Of a stretch of 64,000 bases of DNA, positions 29,623 through 38,866 are shown one piece after another; positions within the stretch are counted from its first letter, which is position 1; every line of letters begins with the position of its first letter. Made by a program: the position numbers and the translations under genes. The notes beneath the pieces are model-generated. The model was not told the origin of the DNA. It made no database searches and saw only the letters and a list, made by a program, of their open reading frames with translations. Source of the DNA: Rhizobium sp. Pop5 (GTDB lineage: Bacteria > Pseudomonadota > Alphaproteobacteria > Rhizobiales > Rhizobiaceae). The stretch lies in the NCBI RefSeq assembly GCF_024721175.1, contig NZ_CP099399.1, positions 186,001 through 250,000 of the forward strand. Reading direction: 5' to 3'.

Positions 29623-30054
29623 ATGACCGATCTGAAGCTTGTTGCACTCGATGACGAGGATCTTGCGATCATTTCGGCGCATATGCAGGACAGCGTCTTC
29701 AAGGTCGGCGATATCGATTGGTCGCCGCGCGACGCTCAGTTCGCCCTTGCCGTCAATCGTTTCGTCTGGGAAAGTGCCGCGCGCAAGCGCAGAGGTTTCG
29801 AGCGTCGCCGTGCGGCCCTTGTCTTCAAGCGTGTGCTTGCCGTCCGCTCGCTCGGTATCGACCGCGGCAAGCGCGACGAGGTTCTGTCGCTGCTGGCCGT
29901 GCGTTTCGAGAAGAAGGGCGAGGGGCCGGAGGGGACGATCGAGCTGTCGCTGTCGGGCACAGCCTCGATTGCGCTCGATGTCGAGTGCATCGAGATCCAG
30001 ATGGCTGATATCGGCGGCGCCTGGGCGGCGACATCAAAGCCTCGCCATCCCTGA
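29623..30054 (+). CDS. DUF2948 protein
   Basis: A 143-residue protein of the alphaproteobacterial DUF2948 family, with the typical opening LVALDDEDLAIISAHMQDSV and the motif SPRDAQFALAVNRFVWE. It lies between murA and hisD, its usual position in Rhizobiales. The sequence is predicted cytosolic with no signal or membrane segment, and no function is known. Confidence 0.85.
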   Translation: MTDLKLVALDDEDLAIISAHMQDSVFKVGDIDWSPRDAQFALAVNRFVWESAARKRRGFERRRAALVFKRVLAVRSLGIDRGKRDEVLSLLAVRFEKKGEGPEGTIELSLSGTASIALDVECIEIQMADIGGAWAATSKPRHP

Positions 30055-30112
30055 CGCGCTTACTGCCTGAAGGTTGAACGTCGCGGTTTCGAGTTGAGAA
30101 GGAATATCGGTC

Positions 30113-31411
30113 TTGGCAATCTGGTTGGATCAGGCATCGGAAGGTTTCGAGCAGCATTTCGCAGCCTTTCTGACGACGAAGCGCGAAGTCTCCGAGGACG
30201 TGAACTCGGTCGTTCGCGCCATCATCAATGACGTCAGAGCCCGTGGCGATGCGGCGCTGGCCGAATATTCGCTGAAATTCGACGGCATTGATTTCGCAAC
30301 CGTGCCGATGCGCGTCACGCCTGAGGAGATCGACGCCGCCGTCGAGGCGGTGCCTGCGGAAGTGCTGGGCGCATTGAAGCTCGCGGCACTCCGCATCGAG
30401 TCCCACCATCGCCGGCAAATGCCGAAGGACGATATCTACGAGGACGCCATGGGCGTCGGCCTCGGCTCGCGCTGGACGGCGATCGAGGCAGTCGGCCTCT
30501 ACGTTCCGGGCGGCACCGCGAGTTACCCGAGCTCTGTGTTGATGAATGCTGTTCCGGCCAAGGTCGCCGGCGTCGAACGCATCGTCATCGCCGTTCCCGC
30601 CACCGGCGGCGCGGTCAATCCGGCAGTGCTCGCTGCCGCCAGGCTCGTCGGCGTCACCGAGATCTATCGGGTCGGCGGCGCCCAGGCGATCGCCGCTCTC
30701 GCCTATGGCACCGAGACGATCGCGCCTGTCGCCAAGATCACCGGCCCCGGCAATGCGTATGTCGCCGCCGCCAAGCGCCATGTGTTCGGCACCGTCGGCA
30801 TCGACATGATCGCCGGCCCCTCGGAGGTGCTCGTCATTGCGGACAAGGACAACAATCCCGATTGGATCGCCGCCGACCTTCTGGCGCAGGCCGAACACGA
30901 TGTCAGCGCCCAGGCGATCCTGATCACCGACGATGCTGCATTCGGCAAGGCGGTGGAGCAGGCGGTCGAACGCCAGCTGAAGACGCTGAACCGCGCCGAG
31001 ACGGCGGCGGCAAGCTGGCGCGATTTCGGCGCAGTCATCCTGGTTTCCGATCTGAAACAGGCCATTCCGCTCGCCAATCGCATCGCCGCCGAGCATCTCG
31101 AACTTGCCGTCGCCGATCCGGATCGTCTGCTCGACGGCATCCGCAATGCCGGCGCGATCTTCATCGGCGCCCATACGCCCGAGGTGATCGGCGATTATGT
31201 CGGCGGTTCGAACCATGTGCTGCCGACGGCGCGCTCGGCGCGCTTCTCGTCCGGCCTTTCCGTCCTGGATTTCGTGAAGCGCACCTCGATCCTGCGCCTC
31301 GGCCCGCAGCAATTGCGCAGCCTCGGACCGGCGGCGATCGCGCTCGCAGTTTCCGAAGGCCTGGATGCCCATGCGCGATCGGTCGCGATCCGCCTCAACC
31401 TCGAAAGGTGA
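30113..31411 (+). CDS. hisD: Histidinol dehydrogenase
   Basis: A 432-residue zinc enzyme that oxidises L-histidinol to L-histidine in two NAD-dependent steps, the end of histidine biosynthesis. Marks are [17 protein letters not shown], the catalytic Glu/His segments [12 protein letters not shown] and [10 protein letters not shown], and [20 protein letters not shown]. The start is TTG at 30113 ([11 protein letters not shown]) with AGAAGGAATATCGG upstream. It ends 4 bases before the UPF0262 gene, forming the unit hisD-UPF0262-phosphatase. Confidence 0.96.
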   Translation: MAIWLDQASEGFEQHFAAFLTTKREVSEDVNSVVRAIINDVRARGDAALAEYSLKFDGIDFATVPMRVTPEEIDAAVEAVPAEVLGALKLAALRIESHHRRQMPKDDIYEDAMGVGLGSRWTAIEAVGLYVPGGTASYPSSVLMNAVPAKVAGVERIVIAVPATGGAVNPAVLAAARLVGVTEIYRVGGAQAIAALAYGTETIAPVAKITGPGNAYVAAAKRHVFGTVGIDMIAGPSEVLVIADKDNNPDWIAADLLAQAEHDVSAQAILITDDAAFGKAVEQAVERQLKTLNRAETAAASWRDFGAVILVSDLKQAIPLANRIAAEHLELAVADPDRLLDGIRNAGAIFIGAHTPEVIGDYVGGSNHVLPTARSARFSSGLSVLDFVKRTSILRLGPQQLRSLGPAAIALAVSEGLDAHARSVAIRLNLER

Positions 31412-31415
31412 GGGC

Positions 31416-31889
31416 ATGGCGAAGGGCGATTTCCGGCTTTGCGACGTCGTTCTCGACGATACGATCGGCCGTTCGACGCCCGATGTCGAGCACGAACGCG
31501 CCGTCGCCATCTTCGATCTGATCGAGGAAAACAGCTTCGAGCCGCTCGGCCATGCCGGCGGACCTTACCGGCTGAGCATCTCGCTGGTCGATTCGAAGCT
31601 GGTTTTCGGTATCACCACGGAGGAGGGGGGCGATGTCGCCACCCATATCCTGTCGCTCACGCCCTTCCGGCGGATCGTGAAAGACTATTTCATGATCTGC
31701 GAGAGCTATTACGAAGCGATCCGTTCGGCGACGCCGAGCCGCATCGAGGCGATTGATATGGGCCGGCGCGGCATCCACAATGAAGGTTCGCAGACGCTGA
31801 AAGACCGGCTGGCCGGTAAGATCGAGATCGATTTCGACACCGCCCGGCGCCTTTTTACGCTGGTCTGCGTGCTCCACTGGCGCGGGTGA
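31416..31889 (+). CDS. UPF0262 family protein
   Basis: A 157-residue protein of UPF0262, found next to hisD in Rhizobiales. Recognisable parts are [37 protein letters not shown] and [19 protein letters not shown] 31416 lies 4 bases after the hisD stop. The frame continues upstream into hisD but without a plausible start. It overlaps the next gene by 4 bases if that one starts at GTG 31886. Function unknown. Confidence 0.9.
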   Translation: MAKGDFRLCDVVLDDTIGRSTPDVEHERAVAIFDLIEENSFEPLGHAGGPYRLSISLVDSKLVFGITTEEGGDVATHILSLTPFRRIVKDYFMICESYYEAIRSATPSRIEAIDMGRRGIHNEGSQTLKDRLAGKIEIDFDTARRLFTLVCVLHWRG

Positions 31890-32371
31890 CGGCCATGGAG
31901 CTCGCCGTCGATGTCGAGGATGGAAAAAGGCCGGGAGCCATTCTCTTCATGTGTGGGCTGAATGCCATCCGCTCACCGATGGCCGAAGCGATCGCCCGTA
32001 GCATTCTGCCGGCCAATACCTATATACGCTCCGCCGGCGTTCGCGCCGGCGAGCGCGATCCCTTCGTGGATGTCGTGCTCGAGGAGATAGGACTTTCCCT
32101 CGGGCGACGCCAGCCGCAGACGCTGGACGATCTCGAGGATGATTATTTCGACTTGATCATCACGCTTTCGCCGCAGGCCCACCATGCAGCACTCGAGCTG
32201 ACCCGGTCGAATGCGGTCGATGTCGTCTATTGGCCGACGATGGATCCGACCGTCGTCAGCGGAACGCGCGAGCAGATTCTGGAGAGCTACCGCGAGGTCC
32301 GCAATCACCTGATTGGCCTCATCGAAAGCCGGCTACTCAAAAGGAAAGGCATCGCCGCGCAATCGGCGTGA
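31886..32371 (+). CDS. Low-molecular-weight phosphatase family protein
   Basis: A 161-residue protein of the LMW tyrosine phosphatase/arsenate reductase fold. The P-loop reads [14 protein letters not shown]: the CX5R core is intact but the usual CTGNTCRSP is altered. The catalytic Asp is likely in [13 protein letters not shown] 31886 overlaps the previous stop in GTGA; ATG 31895 is the alternative and neither has a strong ribosome site. It is located in the conserved hisD-infA block and probably acts on phosphoproteins; the substrate is unknown. Confidence 0.85.
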   Translation: MTAMELAVDVEDGKRPGAILFMCGLNAIRSPMAEAIARSILPANTYIRSAGVRAGERDPFVDVVLEEIGLSLGRRQPQTLDDLEDDYFDLIITLSPQAHHAALELTRSNAVDVVYWPTMDPTVVSGTREQILESYREVRNHLIGLIESRLLKRKGIAAQSA

Positions 32372-32494
32372 AAACAAATAAAGGAAAGCCTGATCAACAA
32401 GGTTCACAAACCCGCCTTGATTGTGTAGTTTCCGCGCAAATTTTGAAGGCGCGCGCTGCGCTGCCTGTTCAACCCACAGGAAGAAAACCACTAT

Positions 32495-32713
32495 ATGCCG
32501 AAAGAAGAAGTCCTCGAATTCCCGGGAATCGTCACCGAACTTCTGCCGAATGCGACGTTCCGCGTGAAGCTTGAAAACGAGCATGAGATCATCGCTCATA
32601 CCGCCGGCCGCATGCGCAAGAATCGCATCCGCGTTCTCGCCGGCGACAAGGTGCTTGTGGAAATGACGCCCTATGACCTGACCAAGGGCCGCATCACCTA
32701 CCGTTTCAAGTAA
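32495..32713 (+). CDS. infA: Translation initiation factor IF-1
   Basis: A 72-residue S1/OB-fold protein that binds the 30S A site during initiation. The sequence [20 protein letters not shown] and the following [22 protein letters not shown] are those of alphaproteobacterial IF-1, and the length matches. A 123-base leader after the phosphatase gene holds its promoter or 5'UTR. The maf gene follows after 55 bases. Confidence 0.97.
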   Translation: MPKEEVLEFPGIVTELLPNATFRVKLENEHEIIAHTAGRMRKNRIRVLAGDKVLVEMTPYDLTKGRITYRFK

Positions 32714-32768
32714 GCTTGCCTAAGGTCCTGCAAGGGGTTTTCTCCCGTCTGCCGATGGTCGAGGTTTC

Positions 32769-33389
32769 ATGGCGCTGAAATACAAGCTCATTCTGGCCTC
32801 GGGCTCGCCCCGTCGCGTCGACCTGCTCAACCAGGCCGGCATCGAGCCTTCACGCCTGATGCCGATGGATATCGACGAGACGCCGAAGAAGTCGGAGCAT
32901 CCGCGCTCGCTCGCCCGACGGCTTTCTGCCGAGAAGGCCGAGGCCGCCCTTGCCGCGATCAAGGGCGATATCACCTGGAAGGGCAGCTATATTCTCTCGG
33001 CCGACACCGTGGTGGCGGTCGGCCGGCGCATTCTCGGCAAGGCGGAATTCGCCGATGAGGCCTTGAGTTCGCTGCATCTCCTGTCGGGACGCAACCATCT
33101 GGTCTACACCGGCGTTTGCCTGGTGACGCCGGATCGCAAGATTCGCCAGAAGATCGTCGAGACCAAAGTGCGCTTCAAGCGGCTCTCCGGCTTCGAGATC
33201 GAGAACTACCTGGCCTCCGGCCAGTGGCGCGGCAAGGCAGGCGCCTATGGCATCCAGGGTCTCGCCGGCACTTTCGTGCAGAAGATGGTGGGTTCCTACA
33301 CCAATGTCGTCGGCCTGCCGCTTTATGAAACCATTCTCCTTCTGACCGGCGAAGGCTTCGATGTGCATAGCCGGTGGGCCGAGGGCTGA
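32769..33389 (+). CDS. maf: Maf-like nucleotide pyrophosphatase
   Basis: A 206-residue Maf/YhdE-fold protein that hydrolyses non-canonical or damaged NTPs. Signatures are [38 protein letters not shown] (catalytic Asp), [13 protein letters not shown] and [16 protein letters not shown]. It sits between infA and yacG, as in other Rhizobiales. Cytosolic. Start ATG 32769. Confidence 0.93.
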   Translation: MALKYKLILASGSPRRVDLLNQAGIEPSRLMPMDIDETPKKSEHPRSLARRLSAEKAEAALAAIKGDITWKGSYILSADTVVAVGRRILGKAEFADEALSSLHLLSGRNHLVYTGVCLVTPDRKIRQKIVETKVRFKRLSGFEIENYLASGQWRGKAGAYGIQGLAGTFVQKMVGSYTNVVGLPLYETILLLTGEGFDVHSRWAEG

Positions 33390-33421
33390 GCTCGACGGCC
33401 GATTCCATAGGACGGACCGAT

Positions 33422-33634
33422 ATGCCTGAAGACAAGAAAGCAGCCGCCAAGGTCGAGCCGCTGCGCAAGACGCGCCCATGCCCCGAATGCGGCAAACCCT
33501 CCAGCCGGGAACACTACCCCTTCTGCTCCAATCGCTGCCGCGAGGTCGATCTCTCCCGCTGGCTGACCGGTTCCTACGCCATTCCCGTTGCCGACGACGA
33601 GACCAAGGCCGATTTTCCGGACGAAGAAAACTAG
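33422..33634 (+). CDS. yacG: Zinc-binding DNA gyrase inhibitor YacG
   Basis: A 70-residue protein with the four zinc Cys in CPECGKPSS and FCSNRCREVDLSRWLTGSY. YacG binds GyrB and inhibits gyrase. The frame is open from 33374, but the Maf stop is at 33389 and ATG 33422 gives the family length. It ends the block just before tRNA-Phe. Confidence 0.93.
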   Translation: MPEDKKAAAKVEPLRKTRPCPECGKPSSREHYPFCSNRCREVDLSRWLTGSYAIPVADDETKADFPDEEN

Positions 33635-33813
33635 GGCGTCCCGCCCGCGAAGCTCTTATTTTTCCTCATGAATCCGTAAAACTGGCGAGACCGTCAAAAA
33701 AGAGTCATTTGACGCTTGCCATGAGCGAACAAGATGCTATAACCCCGCTCGCTTCCGGGGCGAACCAAGGCCCCGCGGTACTTTCCTTAAAAGCACCTTC
33801 GCGAAGCAGGTTA

Positions 33814-33889
33814 GCCCAGGTAGCTCAGTTGGTAGAGCAGCGGATTGAAAATCCGCGTGTCACTGGTTCGATTCCGGTCCTGGGCACCA
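33814..33889 (+). tRNA. tRNA-Phe (GAA anticodon), host of attL
   Basis: A complete cloverleaf with encoded CCA: acceptor GCCCAGG/CCTGGGC, D arm GCTC AGTTGGTA GAGC, anticodon stem GCGGA/TCCGC with loop TTGAAAA (GAA), T arm ACTGG TTCGATT CCGGT. Its last 50 bases are duplicated at 45628-45677, so the integrated element restores the 3' half of the gene. Confidence 0.97.
33840..33889. other. attL core (50-bp tRNA-Phe 3' half)
   Basis: Identical over 50 bases to 45628-45677; the sequences differ immediately on both sides (A/T before, T/C after). It covers the anticodon arm, T arm and acceptor end of the tRNA, the usual attachment site of tyrosine integrases. Confidence 0.93.
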
Positions 33890-34116
33890 TTAAAATCTCA
33901 AGCAAATTCAGGTAGTTGTTCGATAGCCCTAAACCGATTTCTTCGGTTTTCATGTCGCATCGTGTTGCAACTGATTTCCTAGCAATTTCAGTGGATACAA
34001 AAGGCTAACCGCAAATCCACGCGACATGAAATGCGACATGCTTCCGGCGACTTCTTGCCGCCAGCTCAAAGCCCTGCTTACTATCTGCAGTCGAAATTCG
34101 GCTGGGGGATAACGCC
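33890..34116. other. Left-end non-coding region with TGCGACAT-type boxes
   Basis: No gene is seen in these 227 bases. The octamer TGCGACAT is found reversed at 33952-33959 and direct at 34032-34039, with a CGCGACAT variant at 34020-34027. Matching boxes lie near the integrase gene and attR, so these are candidate integrase or excisionase arm sites. Confidence 0.5.
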
Positions 34117-34422
34117 GTGGCATTCAATTTCATACCGAACCCTCAGGGTAACGGCCTAAGCGACGAGGAATTCATTGCCAGCGCAATGCAGATGCAGAAG
34201 CATCATGAAGAGATGCTGCAGCAGCGGATCGAATTCGCCGTTATCGGGATCGTCGTCCTTTTTGCGTTGATATTCGTCTGCTCGAAATACAGGAAGATCA
34301 GTCGCGCGGCGTCAGAGGGATTCCTGAATTCTGCAGCTGCGATTGTCCGAGCCAAGAGGAACGCGGCACAAGCGATCAGCGAGGCGAAGGCTAAAATCCA
34401 GGAGCGTGCCGACGGCGATTAG
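34117..34422 (+). CDS. Small membrane protein at the left end of the element
   Basis: A 101-residue protein with one TM segment (FAVIGIVVLFALIFVCSK, about residues 48-66), a hydrophilic N-terminus and a basic, Ala-rich helical C-terminus. It starts with GTG 34117 after GGGGGATAACGCC. It is the only plus-strand gene in the left part and sits closest to attL, the usual position for a conversion or cargo gene. I do not recognise a family. Confidence 0.6.
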   Translation: MAFNFIPNPQGNGLSDEEFIASAMQMQKHHEEMLQQRIEFAVIGIVVLFALIFVCSKYRKISRAASEGFLNSAAAIVRAKRNAAQAISEAKAKIQERADGD

Positions 34423-34681
34423 TTCCCTTCGGCGGGGCCTGAAGAACGATCGGCGCGTCCAGGCTGATCTGAGGGGCAACGGTGAAGGTATTCCTGCCTT
34501 CTTCTAATTGGCGCTGTCTCCGGAGCCGGTCTGCCATGATTGCGGCTGATCTGATCTCGTCCCGAGATGCCCCGTGCTGCCGTCGAAGGCCGCCTATCTG
34601 GAGATCTGTCAGGAAGCGGAAGCGGCTTGATGCCAGGTGCTCGGTGATCGCGCGAAGGTCTGCCACGGTGTGTGTCCTCAT
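34391..34681 (-). CDS. Small hypothetical protein at the end of the late operon
   Basis: A 96-residue basic protein (LRAITEHLASSRFRFLTDLQ, then IGGLRRQHGASRDEIRSAAI). The ATG at 34681 has no clear ribosome site and its 3' end overlaps the convergent gene by 32 bases, so the call is uncertain. If real, it would be the last gene of the leftward late operon. The 137 bases before the next gene hold GGCCG/CGGCC repeats that could form a hairpin. Confidence 0.35.
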   Translation of the reverse strand: MRTHTVADLRAITEHLASSRFRFLTDLQIGGLRRQHGASRDEIRSAAIMADRLRRQRQLEEGRNTFTVAPQISLDAPIVLQAPPKGTNRRRHAPGF

Positions 34682-34824
34682 GGGCAAAAGAAAGGCCGAA
34701 CCTCGTAAGGCCGGCCGATCCCTTCGCGCCAGTTCATCCGTGGTCGCGAAAGAACATATAACAGAAATCGATTAGTCGGCGCCAGCCCATCTATTCTTGT
34801 CATCTGTGGGAGGACTGGAAGCGA

Positions 34825-35169
34825 TCATGACAGCAGCTTCTCTATCCCTCGATATACGGGTAGCACCGAACGCTGCCCATATTTCTTAAGCCTGTCCCTT
34901 TGCTGCCGGTGGAGGTAGCCAGGGCTCGCCCAGTTGCGCAGTGAGCTGATGAATAGGATGTCGAGCGCCGGCCGGACATAGGCCAGGTTGATGTATGGCG
35001 TGTTGTTCAAAAGGAGGTTCAGCAGATCGCCGGCTGTCTGTGGGACCTCGCCTTCCATGGCTGCATCTCGAGCCTTGAGCGGAAGGTTGATGATGTCGCT
35101 CAGAGTGGCGATTGCTGGCCCTGAGAACGTCTCCAGAGCGCCGCAATGGAATGTGGGAAGCTTATGCAT
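34825..35169 (-). CDS. Phage-type protein with NTPYINLAYVRPALD motif
   Basis: A 114-residue protein. The segment NTPYINLAYVRPALDILFIS followed by SPGYLHRQQRDRLKKYGQ resembles the C-terminal end of large internal virion proteins of podophages (pattern NxPFxNLxYxRxALD...SPGYLRRxE); that recollection is not verified. The protein would then be a short stand-alone tail piece. ATG 35169 has GGAG eight bases upstream and overlaps the previous gene by 8 bases, showing translational coupling. Confidence 0.65.
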   Translation of the reverse strand: MHKLPTFHCGALETFSGPAIATLSDIINLPLKARDAAMEGEVPQTAGDLLNLLLNNTPYINLAYVRPALDILFISSLRNWASPGYLHRQQRDRLKKYGQRSVLPVYRGIEKLLS

Positions 35170-35671
35170 CGACTTGCTCCAGTCGTTCTGTGCTTCGGAT
35201 AAGGGCATCGAGATCGACGGGGCGCCAGTCCGGTCCAACGGGCGCCACCGGTTCGGATTCGCAGAGAAATGGCGACATCAGGTCGAGCTGGGCGGCGAGG
35301 ACCGCCTTTGCCTCTTCCGTCTCATCTTCTGGCGGCGGTTCTTCGCAGACCCGGGCGACGATGCGGTGCATTGCCAGCAGGCTCGCCATCGGAACCGCGA
35401 ACACAAGCGGCGGGTTCAATTGGCCGAGCAGGAAAACCTCCTCGCCGGCAGCGGTCTCGGTTTTGCCGAGGTAGAGTTTGATCACGCCGATGGAGCCGTG
35501 CGTGTCAAGCATGCCGCGCAGCTCTTGAAATGGGCCGCGCGCATCGAGCACGACCGCAACGATATTGCCCGGCAGAATTTCGGCTGTCGCATCGGCCTGC
35601 AGTGTCGTGCTCTCCGGAACAAGGCCGCCCATGCATCGGCCTACGGCAAAGATTTCATAGGTTCCGGCCAT
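35162..35671 (-). CDS. Late-operon protein of unknown function
   Basis: A 169-residue protein (MAGTYEIFAVGRCMGGLVPE) with a beta-rich N-terminal half and an acidic C-terminus rich in Glu/Pro. I recognise no family. It lies four bases after the previous late gene and overlaps the next by 8 bases, so it belongs to the same translated unit. A minor virion role is a guess from position. Confidence 0.6.
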   Translation of the reverse strand: MAGTYEIFAVGRCMGGLVPESTTLQADATAEILPGNIVAVVLDARGPFQELRGMLDTHGSIGVIKLYLGKTETAAGEEVFLLGQLNPPLVFAVPMASLLAMHRIVARVCEEPPPEDETEEAKAVLAAQLDLMSPFLCESEPVAPVGPDWRPVDLDALIRSTERLEQVDA

Positions 35672-35675
35672 AGCC

Positions 35676-36068
35676 CTATGCCTTCACGATGAGATAGCCG
35701 ATCACCAACGTGCCATTGAAAGCCGCTGAAGGATGGATGTTCTGGATGGTAATGACCACAGAGCCGGCGCCAGGCGTGACGTCGGCGACCTTTGGCGTGC
35801 CAGTAGTGGCCGTACCCTTGCCGACGGTGACGAGAACCGTATCGCCGGCGGCGATCTTGGAATTGGTCAGGGTCAGGACATGGGTTGCGCCCGCTGCGGT
35901 GGTGAGCGCCGCAGTAGTGACCTTGCCCTGTGTCTTGCTCAGAGTCGCGGTGCTGGTGCCGCCGGTTCCCGATGCAGTCGCCGTCTTGGTGCCGTCGTCG
36001 GAGACAAGGCCACCGGTCGAGGGCTCGACGCCGAACTTGCGGCCGTAGAGAGAGTGATATGCGGGCAT
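35676..36068 (-). CDS. Virion decoration/spike-like structural protein
   Basis: A 130-residue Thr/Ala/Gly-rich, beta-strand-rich protein. The pattern TTAALTTAAGATHVLTLTNS, then VTPGAGSVVITIQN and AAFNGTLVIGYLIV, recurs in phage head-decoration or spike proteins as I remember them. ATG 36068 lies one base after the fibre gene stop; the longer frame to 36152 overlaps that gene and is rejected. It is probably on the outside of a capsid or baseplate. Confidence 0.65.
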   Translation of the reverse strand: MPAYHSLYGRKFGVEPSTGGLVSDDGTKTATASGTGGTSTATLSKTQGKVTTAALTTAAGATHVLTLTNSKIAAGDTVLVTVGKGTATTGTPKVADVTPGAGSVVITIQNIHPSAAFNGTLVIGYLIVKA

Positions 36069-36069
36069 G

Positions 36070-36984
36070 TTATTTGGTCCCTGTCTCGGCGGCGCCGCTG
36101 TATGAGAAGAAGTCGTTATCGGCCGCTTTGCGCGTGGCCAGCGTTGCGCCATCCCATTGAATGCCGGTGACGTAAGCGATGCCTGGGCTGTTCAGGGCAC
36201 GTCGGCCGATATTCCCGATGAGGTGGCACATGCCTTGGCCGATGCGGATAAGCGAGCCGCCAAGAGGTGCCGCGCCGCCAAGCATGGCGCAGCTATTGAT
36301 GAGGTTATCGTTGGCGAATAGCTCGCCGTTTGGCGCGTAGATCGCGCAGTCCGAAAGCCCGTTGAAGATGAAGCGAATGTTTGTGACGCCGAGGATGTCA
36401 ACCAGCACATAGGTCGACTTCATCTGCAGGATGCCGTCGAAATTGACGATGGTGTTGGCGACAGTGCCGGGGTTTGCCGCAAGCGGGATATCGGTGATGA
36501 TCCCGTTGCCGGCCCCGGCGATATGCCCCCAGTTATTCAGCGCCAGATTGGCGGCTGCTTCTGCCCGGTCGGCTTGGTCAGATGCTTCCTGTGCGAAAGC
36601 CGCTGCCGCCGCAACGCTCGTCGCGACATCAAACACGATCGACGTCACCCCGACGACGATCGGGTTGTCCGTCATCAGGGAATAGATATAGCCGCCGCTG
36701 ACGGTGCCATCCGTGATGGCGACCTGCGTGCCCTTCACGACGTCATTGGTTCTTGAGAAGTCCTTCGACCGGCGCCACGGCCCGGTATCGCAGACCCATA
36801 TGCCGTTTTCAGATGCCGCTGTCTGATTCTTCACAAGCACGCGGTCGCCAGTGACGACTGCTACCCCGTCAATTGTCTGCTGTGCGTATAGCGATATGTT
36901 CGCCGTCGTCGCTACTCGACATGGCCCTTTGATGGCGGCAGCAGAGGAAAGGCCATCAATTCGATCAACTTGGACGCTTCCCAT
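36070..36984 (-). CDS. Tail-fibre-type protein
   Basis: A 304-residue protein. Its first 120 residues match the common tail-fibre N-terminal module: CRVATTANISLYAQQTIDGV, GDRVLVKNQTAASENGIWV and WRRSKDFSRTND. An Ala-rich coiled coil (AAAAAFAQEASDQADRAEAA) is followed by a beta-rich, likely receptor-binding C-terminus. It would bind the host surface. It starts six bases after the upstream gene stop. This is the clearest virion structural gene of the element. Confidence 0.8.
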   Translation of the reverse strand: MGSVQVDRIDGLSSAAAIKGPCRVATTANISLYAQQTIDGVAVVTGDRVLVKNQTAASENGIWVCDTGPWRRSKDFSRTNDVVKGTQVAITDGTVSGGYIYSLMTDNPIVVGVTSIVFDVATSVAAAAAFAQEASDQADRAEAAANLALNNWGHIAGAGNGIITDIPLAANPGTVANTIVNFDGILQMKSTYVLVDILGVTNIRFIFNGLSDCAIYAPNGELFANDNLINSCAMLGGAAPLGGSLIRIGQGMCHLIGNIGRRALNSPGIAYVTGIQWDGATLATRKAADNDFFSYSGAAETGTK

Positions 36985-36990
36985 AAGCCC

Positions 36991-37704
36991 TTACCTTCCC
37001 GTCGCAATGAACTGGAGAACCCGTTTCATGTGCGGGATTTCCAGGCTGTTGAACCAATCCTTGAAGACTTCCATACCGGCCGCGCCAATGGCGGCCTTGA
37101 GATTGTCGACCCGCTTCCAGATCGTGGCGATCGTCTCCGGCGCATCGGAACCCCACTCCCGCACCAACTCGCGCCCAGGATCGCCCACGGCAAATTCCTT
37201 CACCTTGTCGGCGGTAACTGGAACGACGAAGGAAGGCGGTCCCATAACCAGCTGGCTATAAATCTGGTAGCGAAGAGGTTCGGGAAACGAACGATCGAAG
37301 CGCTCCATAAAGACTCGCTGGGCGCGCGCATCGCCCAGATCCCGCACCATGCCACCAACGGCCCCCTGAAGCCGATGTAGTTGCGTTTTGAAGCCGCCAA
37401 GGCGCTCCATATCCATCACGAACCTTGCGCCCTCTGGCGTTTCCATCATTTGATTGCGACTTACCTCGACCGCCATTGGATCGGTAGGACCGGCTTCACC
37501 GGTATCCTCCCGCATCATGGCGAGGAGTTCTCGATCCAGGCCTTCCGCAAAATATCGATCGATGTCGGTATCGCGGATGCGCTCGATCTCGGCCTTACGA
37601 GCCGGGGAATAGGTGCGGAAACGATCCTCCGCGATGGGCATAGAAACGCCAGCGTCTGCCACCGGGCTGGAGCTGCTTTCGGACCTTACCAGTTCGTTCG
37701 ACAT
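36991..37704 (-). CDS. Late-operon protein of unknown function (237 aa)
   Basis: A helical, acidic protein with no TM segment (ARKAEIERIRDTDIDRYFAE near residue 35). The N-terminal 30 residues are Ser/Val rich and probably disordered. No family is recognised; its place between terminase-linked genes and the fibre would allow a scaffold, head-tail connector or internal virion role. A 61-base gap precedes it. Confidence 0.6.
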   Translation of the reverse strand: MSNELVRSESSSSPVADAGVSMPIAEDRFRTYSPARKAEIERIRDTDIDRYFAEGLDRELLAMMREDTGEAGPTDPMAVEVSRNQMMETPEGARFVMDMERLGGFKTQLHRLQGAVGGMVRDLGDARAQRVFMERFDRSFPEPLRYQIYSQLVMGPPSFVVPVTADKVKEFAVGDPGRELVREWGSDAPETIATIWKRVDNLKAAIGAAGMEVFKDWFNSLEIPHMKRVLQFIATGR

Positions 37705-37764
37705 TCACGGGCTCCGGATAAGAGGTGGGCCATCCCTATGAGGCTTCGGGACGGCCCATGGCGG

Positions 37765-38241
37765 TTAGACGCGGCGCGGATAAAGGTTCGCGAGCGCCCT
37801 TTCGGCCAATGGTGAATTTGCAAAGGTGTCGGTCATCTTCGCTTCGTCGCGAAGGCGGATGACGTCATAGCCTGCGCCAGTCCAGCGCACGGAATAGGTG
37901 CCATCGGAGAACAGCTTTTCCGTTCGTTCGGAGAAACTGACGATGCGGGGTTTCGCCAGCAGGGCCATTTCGCTGTCGGCATTCTCGACGTAGGCTTCCG
38001 CCAGCCAGCTTTCATCGAAGGAGACGACGATAACCCGGTCGAACTTCCGCAGCGCCTTGTTGCTCAGCTGCACGTTCTTCCAGATCTCCGGTTCCTTCAG
38101 ATCGTCCGCAATCACGCCGGAAGGCAGGCGGGCGAAAATCTCCCGGAAGCTGAACCCCTGAGAATTGATGGTGACGGCGTTCGGATCGACACGCAGGCGC
38201 TTGCGCAAATCCGAGCTGGAAAGAGCGACGGTATCATTCAT
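37765..38241 (-). CDS. Late-operon protein of unknown function (158 aa)
   Basis: A 158-residue mixed alpha/beta protein (SSSDLRKRLRVDPNAVTINS at the start). It overlaps the upstream gene by 8 bases, so it is coupled to it. I recognise no domain. Confidence 0.6.
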   Translation of the reverse strand: MNDTVALSSSDLRKRLRVDPNAVTINSQGFSFREIFARLPSGVIADDLKEPEIWKNVQLSNKALRKFDRVIVVSFDESWLAEAYVENADSEMALLAKPRIVSFSERTEKLFSDGTYSVRWTGAGYDVIRLRDEAKMTDTFANSPLAERALANLYPRRV

Positions 38242-38866
38242 GGTTGTTCTCCGGAGTGATGACCTTCGAAATGTCGGAGGCGATTTTCAGGGCGTCGGAA
38301 TCGTGCCAGCTATCCAGAAGGCTCGTTCCGTCTGCCAGGTGAGGGCCGCGCGCGACCGGAAAGGAGATCCGGCCGAAGGAACTGCCGCAAACGGGACCGA
38401 GGATGGCCGCCATCCGCAGGCTTGCACGCAGTTTGACGCCGTTCTCATCCATGCTCATCGGCGCGTTGAGCCCGAGGGCCTGCATGGTGCGGGAAACGTC
38501 CTTGCTGGTGGCAAGCAACTGCTCCAGGGCGGACGCAAGCTTATAGACGGCTAGCTCTGCCTCTGTGATGGCCTTGGAGCGCGCATCAAGGACTTCGATG
38601 ATGTGTGCCCTCAGTTCGACCCTTCTCGCCCGTGCAGTCGCTTCTTGCTCTTCACGTCGACGACGCTCGGCCTCGACCTGTGCCGCGGCAATGGCGTCCA
38701 GATCCGCTTCCGCCTCGACGATCTGCCGGCTGTCGAAGGCTTTCCCCTCCAGCTTGGCAACGCCGCGCTCTCTGCGAAGCTCATCAAGGCGATCAGCGGC
38801 AATGCGCTGTCTGCCTTCCCAGTCTGGCACCACAGGCGCCGCGTCAGTGGTCAAAGCTTCTGTCAA
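38234..38866 (-). CDS. Coiled-coil late-operon protein (210 aa)
   Basis: Residues about 20-115 form a long, charged helix with repeated Ala/Glu/Arg heptads (AAAQVEAERRRREEQEATAR), followed by a compact C-terminal part. It starts within the terminase large subunit stop (4-base ATGA overlap). A scaffold-like or head-packaging accessory role would suit its shape and position, but this is inference. Confidence 0.6.
   Translation of the reverse strand: MTEALTTDAAPVVPDWEGRQRIAADRLDELRRERGVAKLEGKAFDSRQIVEAEADLDAIAAAQVEAERRRREEQEATARARRVELRAHIIEVLDARSKAITEAELAVYKLASALEQLLATSKDVSRTMQALGLNAPMSMDENGVKLRASLRMAAILGPVCGSSFGRISFPVARGPHLADGTSLLDSWHDSDALKIASDISKVITPENNHE

Noticed and set aside
27935..29647. 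570-codon minus-strand open frame
   Set aside because: Antisense to murA and a small upstream gene, low-complexity His/Asp/Gly-rich translation.
29825..31510. 561-codon minus-strand open frame
   Set aside because: Antisense to hisD and parts of its neighbours.
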